A DNA stretch of 64,000 nucleotides from positions 1,364,001 through 1,428,000 of the forward strand of contig NZ_JAGGML010000001.1 of assembly GCF_017875275.1 (NCBI RefSeq), in the 5' to 3' direction. A program made the translations under genes and the position numbers. The DNA is from Xanthobacter flavus (lineage in GTDB: Bacteria > Pseudomonadota > Alphaproteobacteria > Rhizobiales > Xanthobacteraceae). Of the stretch, positions 1 to 10,932 are shown one piece after another (position 1 is the stretch's first letter; each line of letters starts with the position of its first letter). The notes beneath the pieces were generated by a model, which saw only the letters and a program-made list of their open reading frames with translations, was not told where the DNA came from and ran no database searches.

Positions 1-280
1 CGAAGAGCGGCGGGATGGGCGCCGCCAGGAACAGCAGCGCGAAGGTGGCGACGATGACGAGATACTGCACGATCACCGCCGAAGGGCTGAGCCGCAGCTT
101 CAGCGCCGGGATCAGCAGCGAGACGGTGAGGAGGCACAGATTGACCAGCGCCGGCTCGCGCGTGAACAGATAGGCGATCACCAGCGGCCCGGTCACCACC
201 AGTGCACGGACGATGGCGCCGAGATGAAGCTCCTGCGCCAGAAGGGGACGCAGCCCCGCGCCAGCGCCGGTCACGGGCAT
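1..280 (-). CDS. Multi-pass membrane protein, N-terminal fragment (cut by window edge)
   Basis: Reading the minus strand from the ATG at 280 gives 93 residues with no stop before the window edge, so only the N-terminus is visible. After about 20 mostly polar residues come three hydrophobic stretches (about 22-38, 45-60 and 68-92), separated by short charged loops such as TREPA and KLRLSP. That is the pattern of an inner-membrane protein. The family is not identifiable; an aromatic-acid-exporter (FUSC)-like protein is possible but this is a guess. It lies downstream of the YhaO/YhaN-like pair on the same strand with a 125-bp gap. A start further upstream cannot be excluded. Confidence 0.5.
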   Translation of the reverse strand, partial: MPVTGAGAGLRPLLAQELHLGAIVRALVVTGPLVIAYLFTREPALVNLCLLTVSLLIPALKLRLSPSAVIVQYLVIVATFALLFLAAPIPPLF

Positions 281-405
281 GCCCGCCCGGCACCCGGTGC
301 CGCCGGTCCAGGCACGCCGCGCCGCCCGCGCGCTCGGAGATTGCCGCCCATCCCTCTGCCCCTTCCCGCCACCATCCTACACCGGGTGCGGCGGACGGGG
401 GAGCA

Positions 406-3054
406 TCAGGCGGGACGGATGGCGAGCCGCGTCGCCGCCATGGCCCGGTAGGCCGAGGCGCGGCAGCTCAGCACCAGCACCTGCATGCGGCCGGAGGCCT
501 CGGAAAGGATGTCCATCATGGTGTCGAAGCGGTCGTCGTCGGCGAAGACGAGGGCATCGTCCAGCACCAGCGAGGCCGGCTGCCCCTTGTCAATGAGGAG
601 GTCGGCGAACGCGAGGCGGGTGAGGATGGCGATCTGCTCCTGCGTGCCCTTGCTCAGTATCTCCGCCGCCTCCTCGCGGCCGGCGCGGGTGAGAAGGCGC
701 GGCTTGAGGTCCTCGCCAAAGGACAGGCTGGCCGAGGGCAGCAGGCGCCGCACATAGGGCTCGATGCGCCGGGTGACGGGGGCGAGATAGCGCCGCGCCG
801 CATCCTGCTGAGCCTCCTTCAGCACCTTGAGCAGCAGCGCCAGCGTGTCCGCCTCGCCTTTCAGGCGGGCGAGCGCGGCGGCGGCGGCCTCGGCCTCCTC
901 GTCGGCGGCGGCCTTGCGGGTCGCGGGGCCTTCCCCGCCCAAGGTGCGCGCCTGCTCTTCCAGCCGCGCCACCGCACCCGCCAGCTCCGGCAGCTGGGCT
1001 TGCAGCGTGTCGCGCCTCTTTCGGAGACCGTCGCGACGGCGGATGAAGCCGTCCGCGTCCAGCCCCTCGGCGGCGCGGCGGGCGGTGTCGCAATCCACCA
1101 GCGCGCGGGCCTCGGCGGCACGGGCCTCTTCCAGGGCAGCGGCGAGATCGACGTCCGGGAGGGCCGCGCGGTCGGCGGCAAGGTCGGCGGCGAGGCGCGC
1201 CCGCTCCGCCTCGGCCCGCTCCAGCGCGGCCGTGAGGGCGACCTCCTTCAGCTCGCCCGCCTTCAGGCTCTCCAGAGCTGCCTCGCGGCGCGCGGCGGCC
1301 TCGGCCTCGGCGGCGCGGGCGGCGCGATAGGGCGTCTCGACGTCAGCGGCGGAGAACCCCGCATCCTTGGCCTCCGGCGCCGGGCGCTCCACGCCGGCGA
1401 GCGCGCCGCGCAGGGGATCGAGACCGGCGGGAATGCCGAGGGCGGCATCGGCCGGACATTCGGCCTTGAGCCGGGTCTTGAGGCCGAGCAGTTCGGCCTC
1501 GTCGATGGCCCGCGCCCGGCCCGCCGCACGGGCGGCCTGCGGAGCATCCTGGCCGACGCTCGAAAGGAAATCGGCGAGATCGCGCCGGGCCGCCCGAAGC
1601 CGCGCCAGCGCCGGCTCGCCCGAGGGTGGCGGGGCGAAGGCGAGGGTGCCGACGCCGGGAATGGCGAGGGTGCGCGGGCGGCTGAGGCGGATGGCGCCTT
1701 CGGTGAGCGGCACGCCGTCGAGGAGAATCTCTGGCGCGCCCGGTTCAAGAGTCACGGTAAGGGTGGCGGCGCCGGCTTCCGCCTGGGCGCGCGCGGCGCT
1801 TTCCGCATCCTCCAGCTGGCGCAGGCGATCCATGGCGGCGGCGTCCATGCGCGAGGCCGCGATGCGGCTCTCCCGCGCCCTAATGTCCCCCGCAAGCGCC
1901 TCCGCTCGGTCGAGCCGGGCGAAGGCGGAGGCGAAGGCGGAGGCGAAGGCGAGGCGGCGTTCGGCGGCGGCGCGTTCGGCGACGGACTGGTCCCGCCGCG
2001 TCTCCGCCTCCCGCAGGCCCGCGCGGGCGGCATCCAGCGCAGCGGCCGCAGCTTTTTCAGCGGAGCGGGCGTGGCCGATCACCTCGGCATGGGCGCTCAC
2101 GGCCTCGGCGGCGCGCGCAACCTTCGCCTCGGCCTCCCGAAGCTGGCCCGCGAGCTTCTCGCGCCCCGCCCTGCGCTCCTCGAGCGCAGTGCGGCGGCCG
2201 GATTGCTCGCGCACGGCGAGGGTGGCGATCTCCAGCGCCTGGCCGGCGGCGCGGGCGCGGGCGATATCCTCGTCGAGCGTCTTCAGATCGGCATCGGTCT
2301 GCGGGTCCTCGATGTCGCGCACGAGGCGGCGACGCTCGTTGCGCTTATATTCCAACTGCTCCAGCACGCCCTCGAATTGCTCCAGCTCCCGCGCCCGCTC
2401 GGTGGCGGAAAGACGCGCGGCCTCGGCCGCCTCCATCGCCAGCTTCAATCGCTTGGTAGGCTTGCCACCGGGAGTAAGGAAATCCTCGAGCGCCTTCTCC
2501 ACCTGCGCCACCACCGCCTTGGCCCGGCGCCCGCCGGTGACCGCGCCGATCTCGCCGGCCAGGGCCTCCTCCAGCGTGCGGCGGGCGGTTTCGCCCGGGC
2601 TGCCGAGGAGGAAGGACTGGCCCTGCTCCACCCACAGCAGCCCCAAAGCGCCACGGCTGTCATCATCGGCGCCGCGATTGCCGGCGGGTGCGAAACCGAG
2701 CAGCCCCTGCAATTTTTCCTCGGCGGCATCCGAGGCGAACCGCCCCTGCGGCCCCTCCAGCATCACGGAAGGCGACAGCAGAAACCGCTTGGTGAGGCGC
2801 CATTCCTCGCCGTTCACGTCGAAGGCCAGTTCCACGCTCGGCGCCACCTCGTCGCCCTGCGGACGGAAGGAGCGGATACGCTCGCTCTTGGCGCTGTGCC
2901 GTTCGAACAGGGCGGCGCGCAGGGCGTCCAGCACGGTGGATTTGCCGGTCTCATTGGGCTCGCAGACGAGGTTCAGCCCGTCGGTGAAGCCGTCCACCAC
3001 CACGGGGGCGCGGAACTTGCGGAAATTCTCGATCCTGAGGCGACGAACCCGCAT
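406..3054 (-). CDS. YhaN-type SMC/Rad50-like ATPase
   Basis: The 882-residue protein has the split-ATPase architecture of SbcC/Rad50/YhaN proteins. An N-terminal Walker A (PNETGKST, residues 33-40) and a C-terminal ABC signature (LSKGTQEQI) plus Walker B (LVLDDALVFADD) flank a long Ala/Glu/Arg-rich coiled coil. Such ATPases act with a metallophosphoesterase subunit in DNA-end processing, and the gene directly upstream encodes one. The two genes overlap as TGATG, so they are probably translationally coupled. I chose the ATG at 3054 over the GTG at 3057 because of the overlap and the purine-rich GGGGGAAG just upstream. The CxxC zinc hook of true SbcC/Rad50 is not visible, which favours YhaN. 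Confidence 0.88.
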   Translation of the reverse strand: MRVRRLRIENFRKFRAPVVVDGFTDGLNLVCEPNETGKSTVLDALRAALFERHSAKSERIRSFRPQGDEVAPSVELAFDVNGEEWRLTKRFLLSPSVMLEGPQGRFASDAAEEKLQGLLGFAPAGNRGADDDSRGALGLLWVEQGQSFLLGSPGETARRTLEEALAGEIGAVTGGRRAKAVVAQVEKALEDFLTPGGKPTKRLKLAMEAAEAARLSATERARELEQFEGVLEQLEYKRNERRRLVRDIEDPQTDADLKTLDEDIARARAAGQALEIATLAVREQSGRRTALEERRAGREKLAGQLREAEAKVARAAEAVSAHAEVIGHARSAEKAAAAALDAARAGLREAETRRDQSVAERAAAERRLAFASAFASAFARLDRAEALAGDIRARESRIAASRMDAAAMDRLRQLEDAESAARAQAEAGAATLTVTLEPGAPEILLDGVPLTEGAIRLSRPRTLAIPGVGTLAFAPPPSGEPALARLRAARRDLADFLSSVGQDAPQAARAAGRARAIDEAELLGLKTRLKAECPADAALGIPAGLDPLRGALAGVERPAPEAKDAGFSAADVETPYRAARAAEAEAAARREAALESLKAGELKEVALTAALERAEAERARLAADLAADRAALPDVDLAAALEEARAAEARALVDCDTARRAAEGLDADGFIRRRDGLRKRRDTLQAQLPELAGAVARLEEQARTLGGEGPATRKAAADEEAEAAAAALARLKGEADTLALLLKVLKEAQQDAARRYLAPVTRRIEPYVRRLLPSASLSFGEDLKPRLLTRAGREEAAEILSKGTQEQIAILTRLAFADLLIDKGQPASLVLDDALVFADDDRFDTMMDILSEASGRMQVLVLSCRASAYRAMAATRLAIRPA

Positions 3055-4184
3055 CACGCTTCCCCCGCCCTTTGGGCGCGCATCTGCTCCACATAAAGAC
3101 GCTCCAGCGCCTGGGCGGCGAGCCGCCCCTCGGCCCCGCCCCCGCCCATCATCGCCCGCAGGCGCACGGCGGCGGCGTGGAGTTCGCCTTGCGTGTCGAT
3201 CTCGGAGAGATCCGTGTCAGTGGGACGGGTCACGAGGTCGTCGGCAATCAGGTCCAGCCAGCGCATTTCGTGGGCGAGTTCATCCTCCAGCCGGCGCCGC
3301 ACAGCCACCCGCTCGGCCAGGGTGACGAGGCCGGAGAGCCGGAGCCGGCAGACCAGATCCTGCCGCGCCACGCCCGGCGCGAGGCCGGCGATGCGCGCGT
3401 CGAGATCGTCCGCGCCGGAGAGGGTCCAGCCCTCCTCCAGCCAGTGGTGGCGGCCGATAGGCAGTTCCGTCACCTGCGGCGGGGCACTGCCGGAGACATC
3501 CACGAGCAGGGCGACACCCGTGACCTCACGGCCGAAATCGTCCGGCTCGGGCGTGCCGCTGTAATAAGTGCGCTCATCGATGCGGATGCGGCCATGCCAG
3601 TCGCCCAGCGCCAGATAGGCAAGGCCGGCGCGGCGGGCGCGGTCGACGGCGACGAGATTGGGGTCGGCATCCCCGCCGAAGGTCTGAACCGAGCCGTGGG
3701 CGAGGCCGATGCGCAAGGCGCCCGGCGGGGTTTCCGCCCCGTCGAACCATTGGGTGGGGTCGGCGACGCTGCGCTTGCGGGAGAGCGGCGCCGGCAGCAG
3801 CACGGCCGCCTCGCCCGATCCGGCGCCCAGCTCCAGCGGCCGCGCCTCGGTGAGGGCTGCGACATTGGCCGGCGTGTCGGCGGCAAGCCGGCTCCACAAT
3901 CCGTCGGCGCGCAGGGGATCGTGGTTGCCTGGCAGCAGCAGGAAGCGCACGTCGGCCTGCGCCTTCATGCGGTTGAGCGCCTGCCGGTAGACGCGATCCC
4001 CCGGCTCGGGGCTGTCGAACACGTCCCCGGCCACCAGCACCAGCGGCGCGCCATGGGCACGCGCGGCGGCGGCGAGGCGGTCGATAACATCGAGCCGCGC
4101 CTCCTTCAGAACGGTGCGCGCCTCCTCCGGCACGCGGCCGAACGGCTTGCCCAGTTGCCAGTCAGACGTGTGGATGAAACGCAT
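3054..4184 (-). CDS. YhaO/SbcD-like metallophosphoesterase (DNA repair exonuclease)
   Basis: The 376-residue protein shows the calcineurin-like phosphoesterase motifs in order: HTSDWQLGK at the N-terminus, LVAGDVFDS, LLPGNHDP, then later LAHGSVQ and LALGDWHG. These are the metal-binding motifs of Mre11/SbcD nucleases. A longer reading frame upstream to 4382 exists, but the ATG at 4184 begins exactly at the conserved MRFIHTSDWQ motif and has GGAGG five bases upstream, so it is the better start. It overlaps the YhaN-type ATPase gene downstream, so the pair likely forms a nuclease-ATPase complex acting on DNA ends in the cytoplasm. Confidence 0.88.
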   Translation of the reverse strand: MRFIHTSDWQLGKPFGRVPEEARTVLKEARLDVIDRLAAAARAHGAPLVLVAGDVFDSPEPGDRVYRQALNRMKAQADVRFLLLPGNHDPLRADGLWSRLAADTPANVAALTEARPLELGAGSGEAAVLLPAPLSRKRSVADPTQWFDGAETPPGALRIGLAHGSVQTFGGDADPNLVAVDRARRAGLAYLALGDWHGRIRIDERTYYSGTPEPDDFGREVTGVALLVDVSGSAPPQVTELPIGRHHWLEEGWTLSGADDLDARIAGLAPGVARQDLVCRLRLSGLVTLAERVAVRRRLEDELAHEMRWLDLIADDLVTRPTDTDLSEIDTQGELHAAAVRLRAMMGGGGAEGRLAAQALERLYVEQMRAQRAGEA

Positions 4185-4551
4185 GCCCGCCTCCGCGCGC
4201 AGATGTGGCGCAGGCGCGGCAACGGCGCAAGGTGGGACCGGGGCCGCCCGTCCGACGGATCGATCTCCGGCGCCGATGATGTCGGCGAACACACCCCAAG
4301 CGGCGTGCATCTTCATCTGCGACATTCGGTCTTTCAATACCGGCGCACACTCTTTGATCACGATCAAGGAATGGGCGAACACCCCCGCCTAGCGTTTCCG
4401 GATTGCGGGGCTTTCCGGGTCCGGCGGGGGTCCGAAAAGGCTGCCCGGCGGATCGTCGGCAGCGGCGCGGGGGCAGGTCCGGCGTTTCAGGACCGGCCGC
4501 CGGAAGGCGACCGCAGAGATTTTCTTGATCCTTTCCAGAGGAGACCTTGTG
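4185..4551. other. Divergent intergenic region of 367 bp
   Basis: This region separates the YhaO-like gene (minus) from a small conserved gene (plus). It contains a perfect FNR/FixK-type dyad at 4354-4367 and a good Shine-Dalgarno (AGAGGAG) just before the downstream ATG. Open frames on the minus strand continue upstream of the YhaO start, but I see no motif or ribosome site supporting them. Confidence 0.6.
4354..4367. promoter_or_regulatory. FNR/FixK/ANR-type binding site
   Basis: TTGATCACGATCAA is an exact match to the TTGAT-N4-ATCAA consensus of FNR/FixK proteins. Its centre (4360.5) lies about 190 bp before the 4552 gene and about 176 bp before the YhaO-like gene. Which promoter it serves is not clear. 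A possible -10 element on the minus strand (TATTGA, 4339-4334) lies nearer than anything convincing on the plus strand. Confidence 0.6.
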
Positions 4552-4788
4552 ATGAACGCCCTTTCCCAGCCCATCCTTGCCGCCGAAGCGTCCGCCACCG
4601 ATGACGTGCTGATCCACGTCCGCTTCGAACCCAACGCCGACATCTTCACCATCGACCGGCTGCCCGAGGGCCAGAGCGGCAAGGCGTGGTTCGATCACCT
4701 CTACGCCAATGCGGCGTCCCATTACCGGACCTTTGCCAACGGCCGCGGCTTCTTCCGCATTCCGGCGTCCGTCTTCGCGACGCTCTGA
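4552..4788 (+). CDS. Small conserved hypothetical protein (78 aa)
   Basis: The 78-residue soluble protein has no signal peptide or membrane segment and I do not recognise a named domain. The start is set by AGAGGAG about eight bases upstream of the ATG at 4552. The residues MILSRGDLV before it are probably untranslated. It is followed by an intrinsic terminator at 4838-4871, so it is probably transcribed alone, with an FNR/FixK-type dyad about 190 bp upstream. Its C-terminal half is rich in aromatic residues (WFDHLYANAASHYRTF). The function is unknown. Confidence 0.7.
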   Translation: MNALSQPILAAEASATDDVLIHVRFEPNADIFTIDRLPEGQSGKAWFDHLYANAASHYRTFANGRGFFRIPASVFATL

Positions 4789-4837
4789 ACGCTTGTAAAT
4801 CCGTGTTCTCCAGGTTCGACCTCCGGGTCGAAACGGG

Positions 4838-4871
4838 AGGCCGGCGCCAGCTCTCCGGCGCCGGCCTTTTT
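4838..4871 (+). terminator. Rho-independent terminator
   Basis: A perfect 11-bp stem (AGGCCGGCGCC at 4838-4848 paired with 4857-4867) with an 8-nt loop is followed by five T residues. It lies 50 bp after the 78-aa gene. Confidence 0.85.
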
Positions 4872-4990
4872 GTTGGCGCTCCGCCGGATGTGAACGCGAG
4901 CGCCGCCGGAAAGAGTTGATATCGGACAACGACATCGCCCCACTGATGGGGAAACTGCCCAAAGACGGCAGTTCCCAAGGGAGGCGACCC

Positions 4991-5473
4991 ATGTCCGAGG
5001 CAGCACAGCAGCACACCACACTGGGCGACGAGAGCTTCATGAGCGCGGATGATCTGCGCGCGTACATGATGGAAGTCGAGACGGCCAAGCTCTCCAAGGA
5101 GATCTCCGCCATGGACCGGGCCGACAAGGCCCGTGAGGAGCTCATCAAGACGCTCTCCCAGCCCTTGGACCTGACGCCCGAGACCCTGCACCAGATCGCC
5201 CAAAACCTGCTCACAAAGATCCGCCTCGCCGCCCAGCGGGGCGAGACCGAGATCATGGTCATGCGCTTTCCCAACGTGCTTTGCACCGACAAGGGCCGCG
5301 CCATCAACAATGCGGAAGAGGGCTGGCCCGACACGCTCACCGGCCGCCCGCGCCAGGCCTTCGAGCTGTGGCGCGACCACCTCCGGCAGGGCCACTACAA
5401 GCTCAAGGCGATGATCGTGGACTGGCCGAACGGCATGCCCGGCGACGTGGGCTTCTTCCTGAGCTGGGCCTGA
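4991..5473 (+). CDS. Conserved hypothetical protein (160 aa)
   Basis: The 160-residue cytoplasmic-looking protein has an N-terminal helical half rich in Glu, Lys and Met (about 20-90) and a C-terminal part with many aromatic residues ending in DVGFFLSWA. The ATG at 4991 is preceded by GGGAGG at the right distance; the frame upstream to 4916 lacks such a site. The gene is followed after 41 bp by ppk2 on the same strand, so the two may be co-transcribed. I do not recognise the family. An imperfect FNR-like half dyad lies near 4916-4929 but has two mismatches. Confidence 0.7.
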   Translation: MSEAAQQHTTLGDESFMSADDLRAYMMEVETAKLSKEISAMDRADKAREELIKTLSQPLDLTPETLHQIAQNLLTKIRLAAQRGETEIMVMRFPNVLCTDKGRAINNAEEGWPDTLTGRPRQAFELWRDHLRQGHYKLKAMIVDWPNGMPGDVGFFLSWA

Positions 5474-5514
5474 CCCGCCGTCCTATCGGCGCGGTTTCAA
5501 GGGAGGACGCCGCC

Positions 5515-6366
5515 ATGGCGCACAAGCACAAGAAAAAGCACACGACCCAGACCATCCTGCCCCCTTCCGGCACGGACGGCGACAGCCCCGCCGCCCCGCT
5601 CTCCCGCAAGGAATACGAGGCGGAGCTGAAGCACCTGCATGCCGAGCTGGTGAAGCTTCAGCTGTGGGTGAAGCACACGGGCGCGAAGATCTGCATTGTC
5701 TTCGAGGGCCGGGATGGGGCCGGCAAGGGCGGCGTCATCAAGGCCATCCTGGAGCGGGTGAGCCCGCGCATCTTCCGGGTGGTGGCGCTGCCGCCGCCCA
5801 CCGAGCGCGAGAAGACGCAGATGTTCATCCAGCGCTATGTGACCCACCTGCCGGCCGGCGGCGAGATCATCATCTTCGACCGCTCCTGGTACAATAGGGC
5901 CGGCGTCGATCGCGTGATGGGCTTCTGCACCGAGGAGCAAGCCCAGAAATTCCTGGCGAGCGTGCCCTACGTGGAGCAGTCCATCGTCGAATCGGGTGTG
6001 ATCCTCCTGAAATACTGGCTCGAAGTGTCAGAGGAGGAGCAGACCCGGCGGATGGAGAGCCGCATCGACGATCCGCGCAAGATCTGGAAGCTCTCGCCCA
6101 TGGACCTGGAATCCTACGCGCGCTGGTATGATTACTCCCGGGCGCGAGACGCCATGTTCGAGGCCTCAGACACCATGTGGGCGCCGTGGTTCGTGGCCTT
6201 TTCAGACGACAAGAAGCGGGCGCGGCTCAACATCATCTCGCACCTGCTCTCCCGCATCCCCTACGAGGACGTGCCGCGGGAGAATATCAAGCTGCCGAAG
6301 CGCCAGAAGGACCCTGACTATGTGGAGGCGGACTATGCCCGCCACCGGGTGCCCGAACGGTTCTGA
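5515..6366 (+). CDS. ppk2: Polyphosphate kinase 2 (PPK2)
   Basis: PPK2 enzymes use polyphosphate to phosphorylate nucleotides (GDP or ADP, reversibly). This 283-residue protein has the family's Walker A (GRDGAGKG, residues 65-72), Walker B/lid motif (IFDRSWYNRAG, Asp122) and the typical C-terminal SHLLSRIPYEDVP and APWF segments. Its length fits a single-domain class I PPK2. A Lys/His-rich N-terminal tail (AHKHKKKH) precedes the fold. GGGAGGA sits eight bases before the ATG at 5515; the longer frame from 5281 overlaps the upstream gene and lacks support. Its closeness to trehalose synthase suggests an energy or stress-reserve block. Confidence 0.92.
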   Translation: MAHKHKKKHTTQTILPPSGTDGDSPAAPLSRKEYEAELKHLHAELVKLQLWVKHTGAKICIVFEGRDGAGKGGVIKAILERVSPRIFRVVALPPPTEREKTQMFIQRYVTHLPAGGEIIIFDRSWYNRAGVDRVMGFCTEEQAQKFLASVPYVEQSIVESGVILLKYWLEVSEEEQTRRMESRIDDPRKIWKLSPMDLESYARWYDYSRARDAMFEASDTMWAPWFVAFSDDKKRARLNIISHLLSRIPYEDVPRENIKLPKRQKDPDYVEADYARHRVPERF

Positions 6367-6426
6367 GCGACCGCTCGACCACATGGCGAAAAGGCGGCCG
6401 GCTTGCGCGGCCGCCCGGCCGTCCGA

Positions 6427-6669
6427 TCACATCATCCGGCGCTGCGCGTCGGGGGAAAGACGCATGGCGTCGGCGAAGGTCTCGAACGCCACCCAGGCCC
6501 GGCGCTGAAGCTCGGGCAGGCGGGCGGCCTCCATCTGATCCACCAGCATCTCGGCATGTTCTCCCACGGGATGGGAGCGGACGAAGCCGATGGCGTCATC
6601 CAGAGAGCGCAGGATGATGCAGGAGCCATCGATGCAGATCTTGAGCGGGTGGTGGGCGGCATCGACCAT
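6427..6669 (-). CDS. Small DUF982-like hypothetical protein (80 aa)
   Basis: An 80-residue protein converges on ppk2. The pattern (a short beta-rich start, then DAIGFVRSHPV and a helical end with AFETFADAM) resembles the DUF982 family of small Rhizobiales proteins, but I cannot confirm this. The ribosome site GGAGGA lies six bases before the ATG at 6669. No signal peptide or membrane segment is visible. The function is unknown. Confidence 0.6.
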   Translation of the reverse strand: MVDAAHHPLKICIDGSCIILRSLDDAIGFVRSHPVGEHAEMLVDQMEAARLPELQRRAWVAFETFADAMRLSPDAQRRMM

Positions 6670-7242
6670 AGGCGGTCCTCCGTGTGAGCTGTGGGGCAGC
6701 TGGGGTGTCGCGTCAGGTTCTGCCGGCCAACGACGCTTGGCGCCTCCCGCATTTTGGGGAGACCGTCAAAAAGCGCGATACATGACCGGGGCGGGGCAGG
6801 CTCCTTTGAGCCCGAACGACCGTTGAAACGCGGATCAGCCACCAAGGTTCCCATCGCTCATCAAAAAAAAATTCTGGTCGGCCATCCTCCATTTTCGGGA
6901 TGCCGGGAAGGCCCTGTCCGCGCGAAACAGGACGGGCGCCGATATTGCCACGGCAAACTGACGCGCCGGCCGGACGGCATTCCCCCGCATGCCGTCCGGC
7001 TGCCCCATTTCTCCCCTGAACTCTCCCTGACGGAATTCGGAACCGCCACGCTCCAGCCGCGTTGGGCAAGCATGGCCGCTCGTCCGGCGCGTCCGCCGCA
7101 GCGGCGACGTGTCGGCCGGGCTCCACCGTTCGTCCTTCCACGACGGTTCAAGGGAGCACCGTGCCTTTCTGCCCCGCCCCCATCTCGTCCGCCCCGGCCG
7201 CCGCGCGCGGCTCAAAGTCCTCCGGAACCGGGAGCCTCGGCC
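6670..7242. other. 573-bp region upstream of treS without a supported gene
   Basis: The plus-strand frame is open through this region, but nothing in it resembles a known protein and there is no ribosome site until the treS start. It contains a run of nine A residues near 6863-6872, an otherwise rare feature in this DNA, and a perfect 12-bp hairpin at 6969-7000. It probably holds the treS promoter and a long leader. Confidence 0.55.
6969..7000. repeat. Perfect 12-bp inverted repeat (hairpin) in the treS leader
   Basis: GCCGGACGGCAT at 6969-6980 pairs perfectly with 6989-7000 across an 8-nt loop. No T-run follows on either strand, so it is not a standard intrinsic terminator. It lies 243 bp before the treS ATG. 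Confidence 0.6.
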
Positions 7243-10464
<3,222 letters not shown>

Positions 10465-10527
10465 TGGCATGCCGATGGGGAACGGGTGGCGCGGCCGCTC
10501 GTTGACTGCGCAAAGGAGATCGATGTT

Positions 10528-10905
10528 ATGAGCCCCACAGCCACCACGTCCGCCCCCCGCACCGCGCCGCTCGACCAGCGGCTGGACGAAGCGCTGGAAG
10601 AGTCCTTTCCTGCCAGCGATCCGCCGTCCGTCACCCGCGCCCCGAAGGCGGAGGGCGAGCCGCGAGATGAGGCCCAGCGCGAAAAGGAGGAGGTCTCCGA
10701 CCAGCTGGACGAGGCGCTGGAGGATTCCTTCCCCGCCAGCGATCCGCCCTCCATCACCCGCGCCCCGAAGCCCGAGGGCGATCCGGCGGCGGATGCGCGG
10801 GACGACGACGCGAAAAAGCGCACCTCTGACCGCCTCGACGAGGCGCTGAAGGAGACCTTTCCCGCCAGCGATCCGCCCGCGCTGGTCCAGCCCGGCGCAG
10901 TGTGA
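10528..10905 (+). CDS. Small protein with three SFPASDPP repeats
   Basis: The 125-residue acidic, proline-rich protein consists almost entirely of three copies of an L-D-E-A-L-[EK]-[ED]-[ST]-F-P-A-S-D-P-P unit (about residues 17-32, 55-70 and 98-112), joined by charged linkers (E/K/R/D-rich). I have seen single copies of the FPASDPP motif in small alphaproteobacterial proteins, but no function is known to me. It has no membrane segment or signal peptide and is probably partly disordered. AAAGGAG lies nine bases before the ATG at 10528. The gene begins 63 bp after treS and is likely in the same transcript. Confidence 0.75.
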   Translation: MSPTATTSAPRTAPLDQRLDEALEESFPASDPPSVTRAPKAEGEPRDEAQREKEEVSDQLDEALEDSFPASDPPSITRAPKPEGDPAADARDDDAKKRTSDRLDEALKETFPASDPPALVQPGAV

Positions 10906-10932
10906 ACGGCTCAAGAAGGGCCGCCTCCGCCC

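Noticed and set aside
202-3096. A 964-codon open frame on the plus strand opposite the YhaN-type ATPase
   Set aside because: It is an antisense shadow caused by high GC. The minus-strand protein has clear Walker and ABC motifs and the plus-strand product is low-complexity Gly/Arg/Ala sequence.
4916-4929. A second FNR-like dyad, TTGATATCGGACAA
   Set aside because: The right half has two mismatches to the consensus, so it is not distinguishable from chance.
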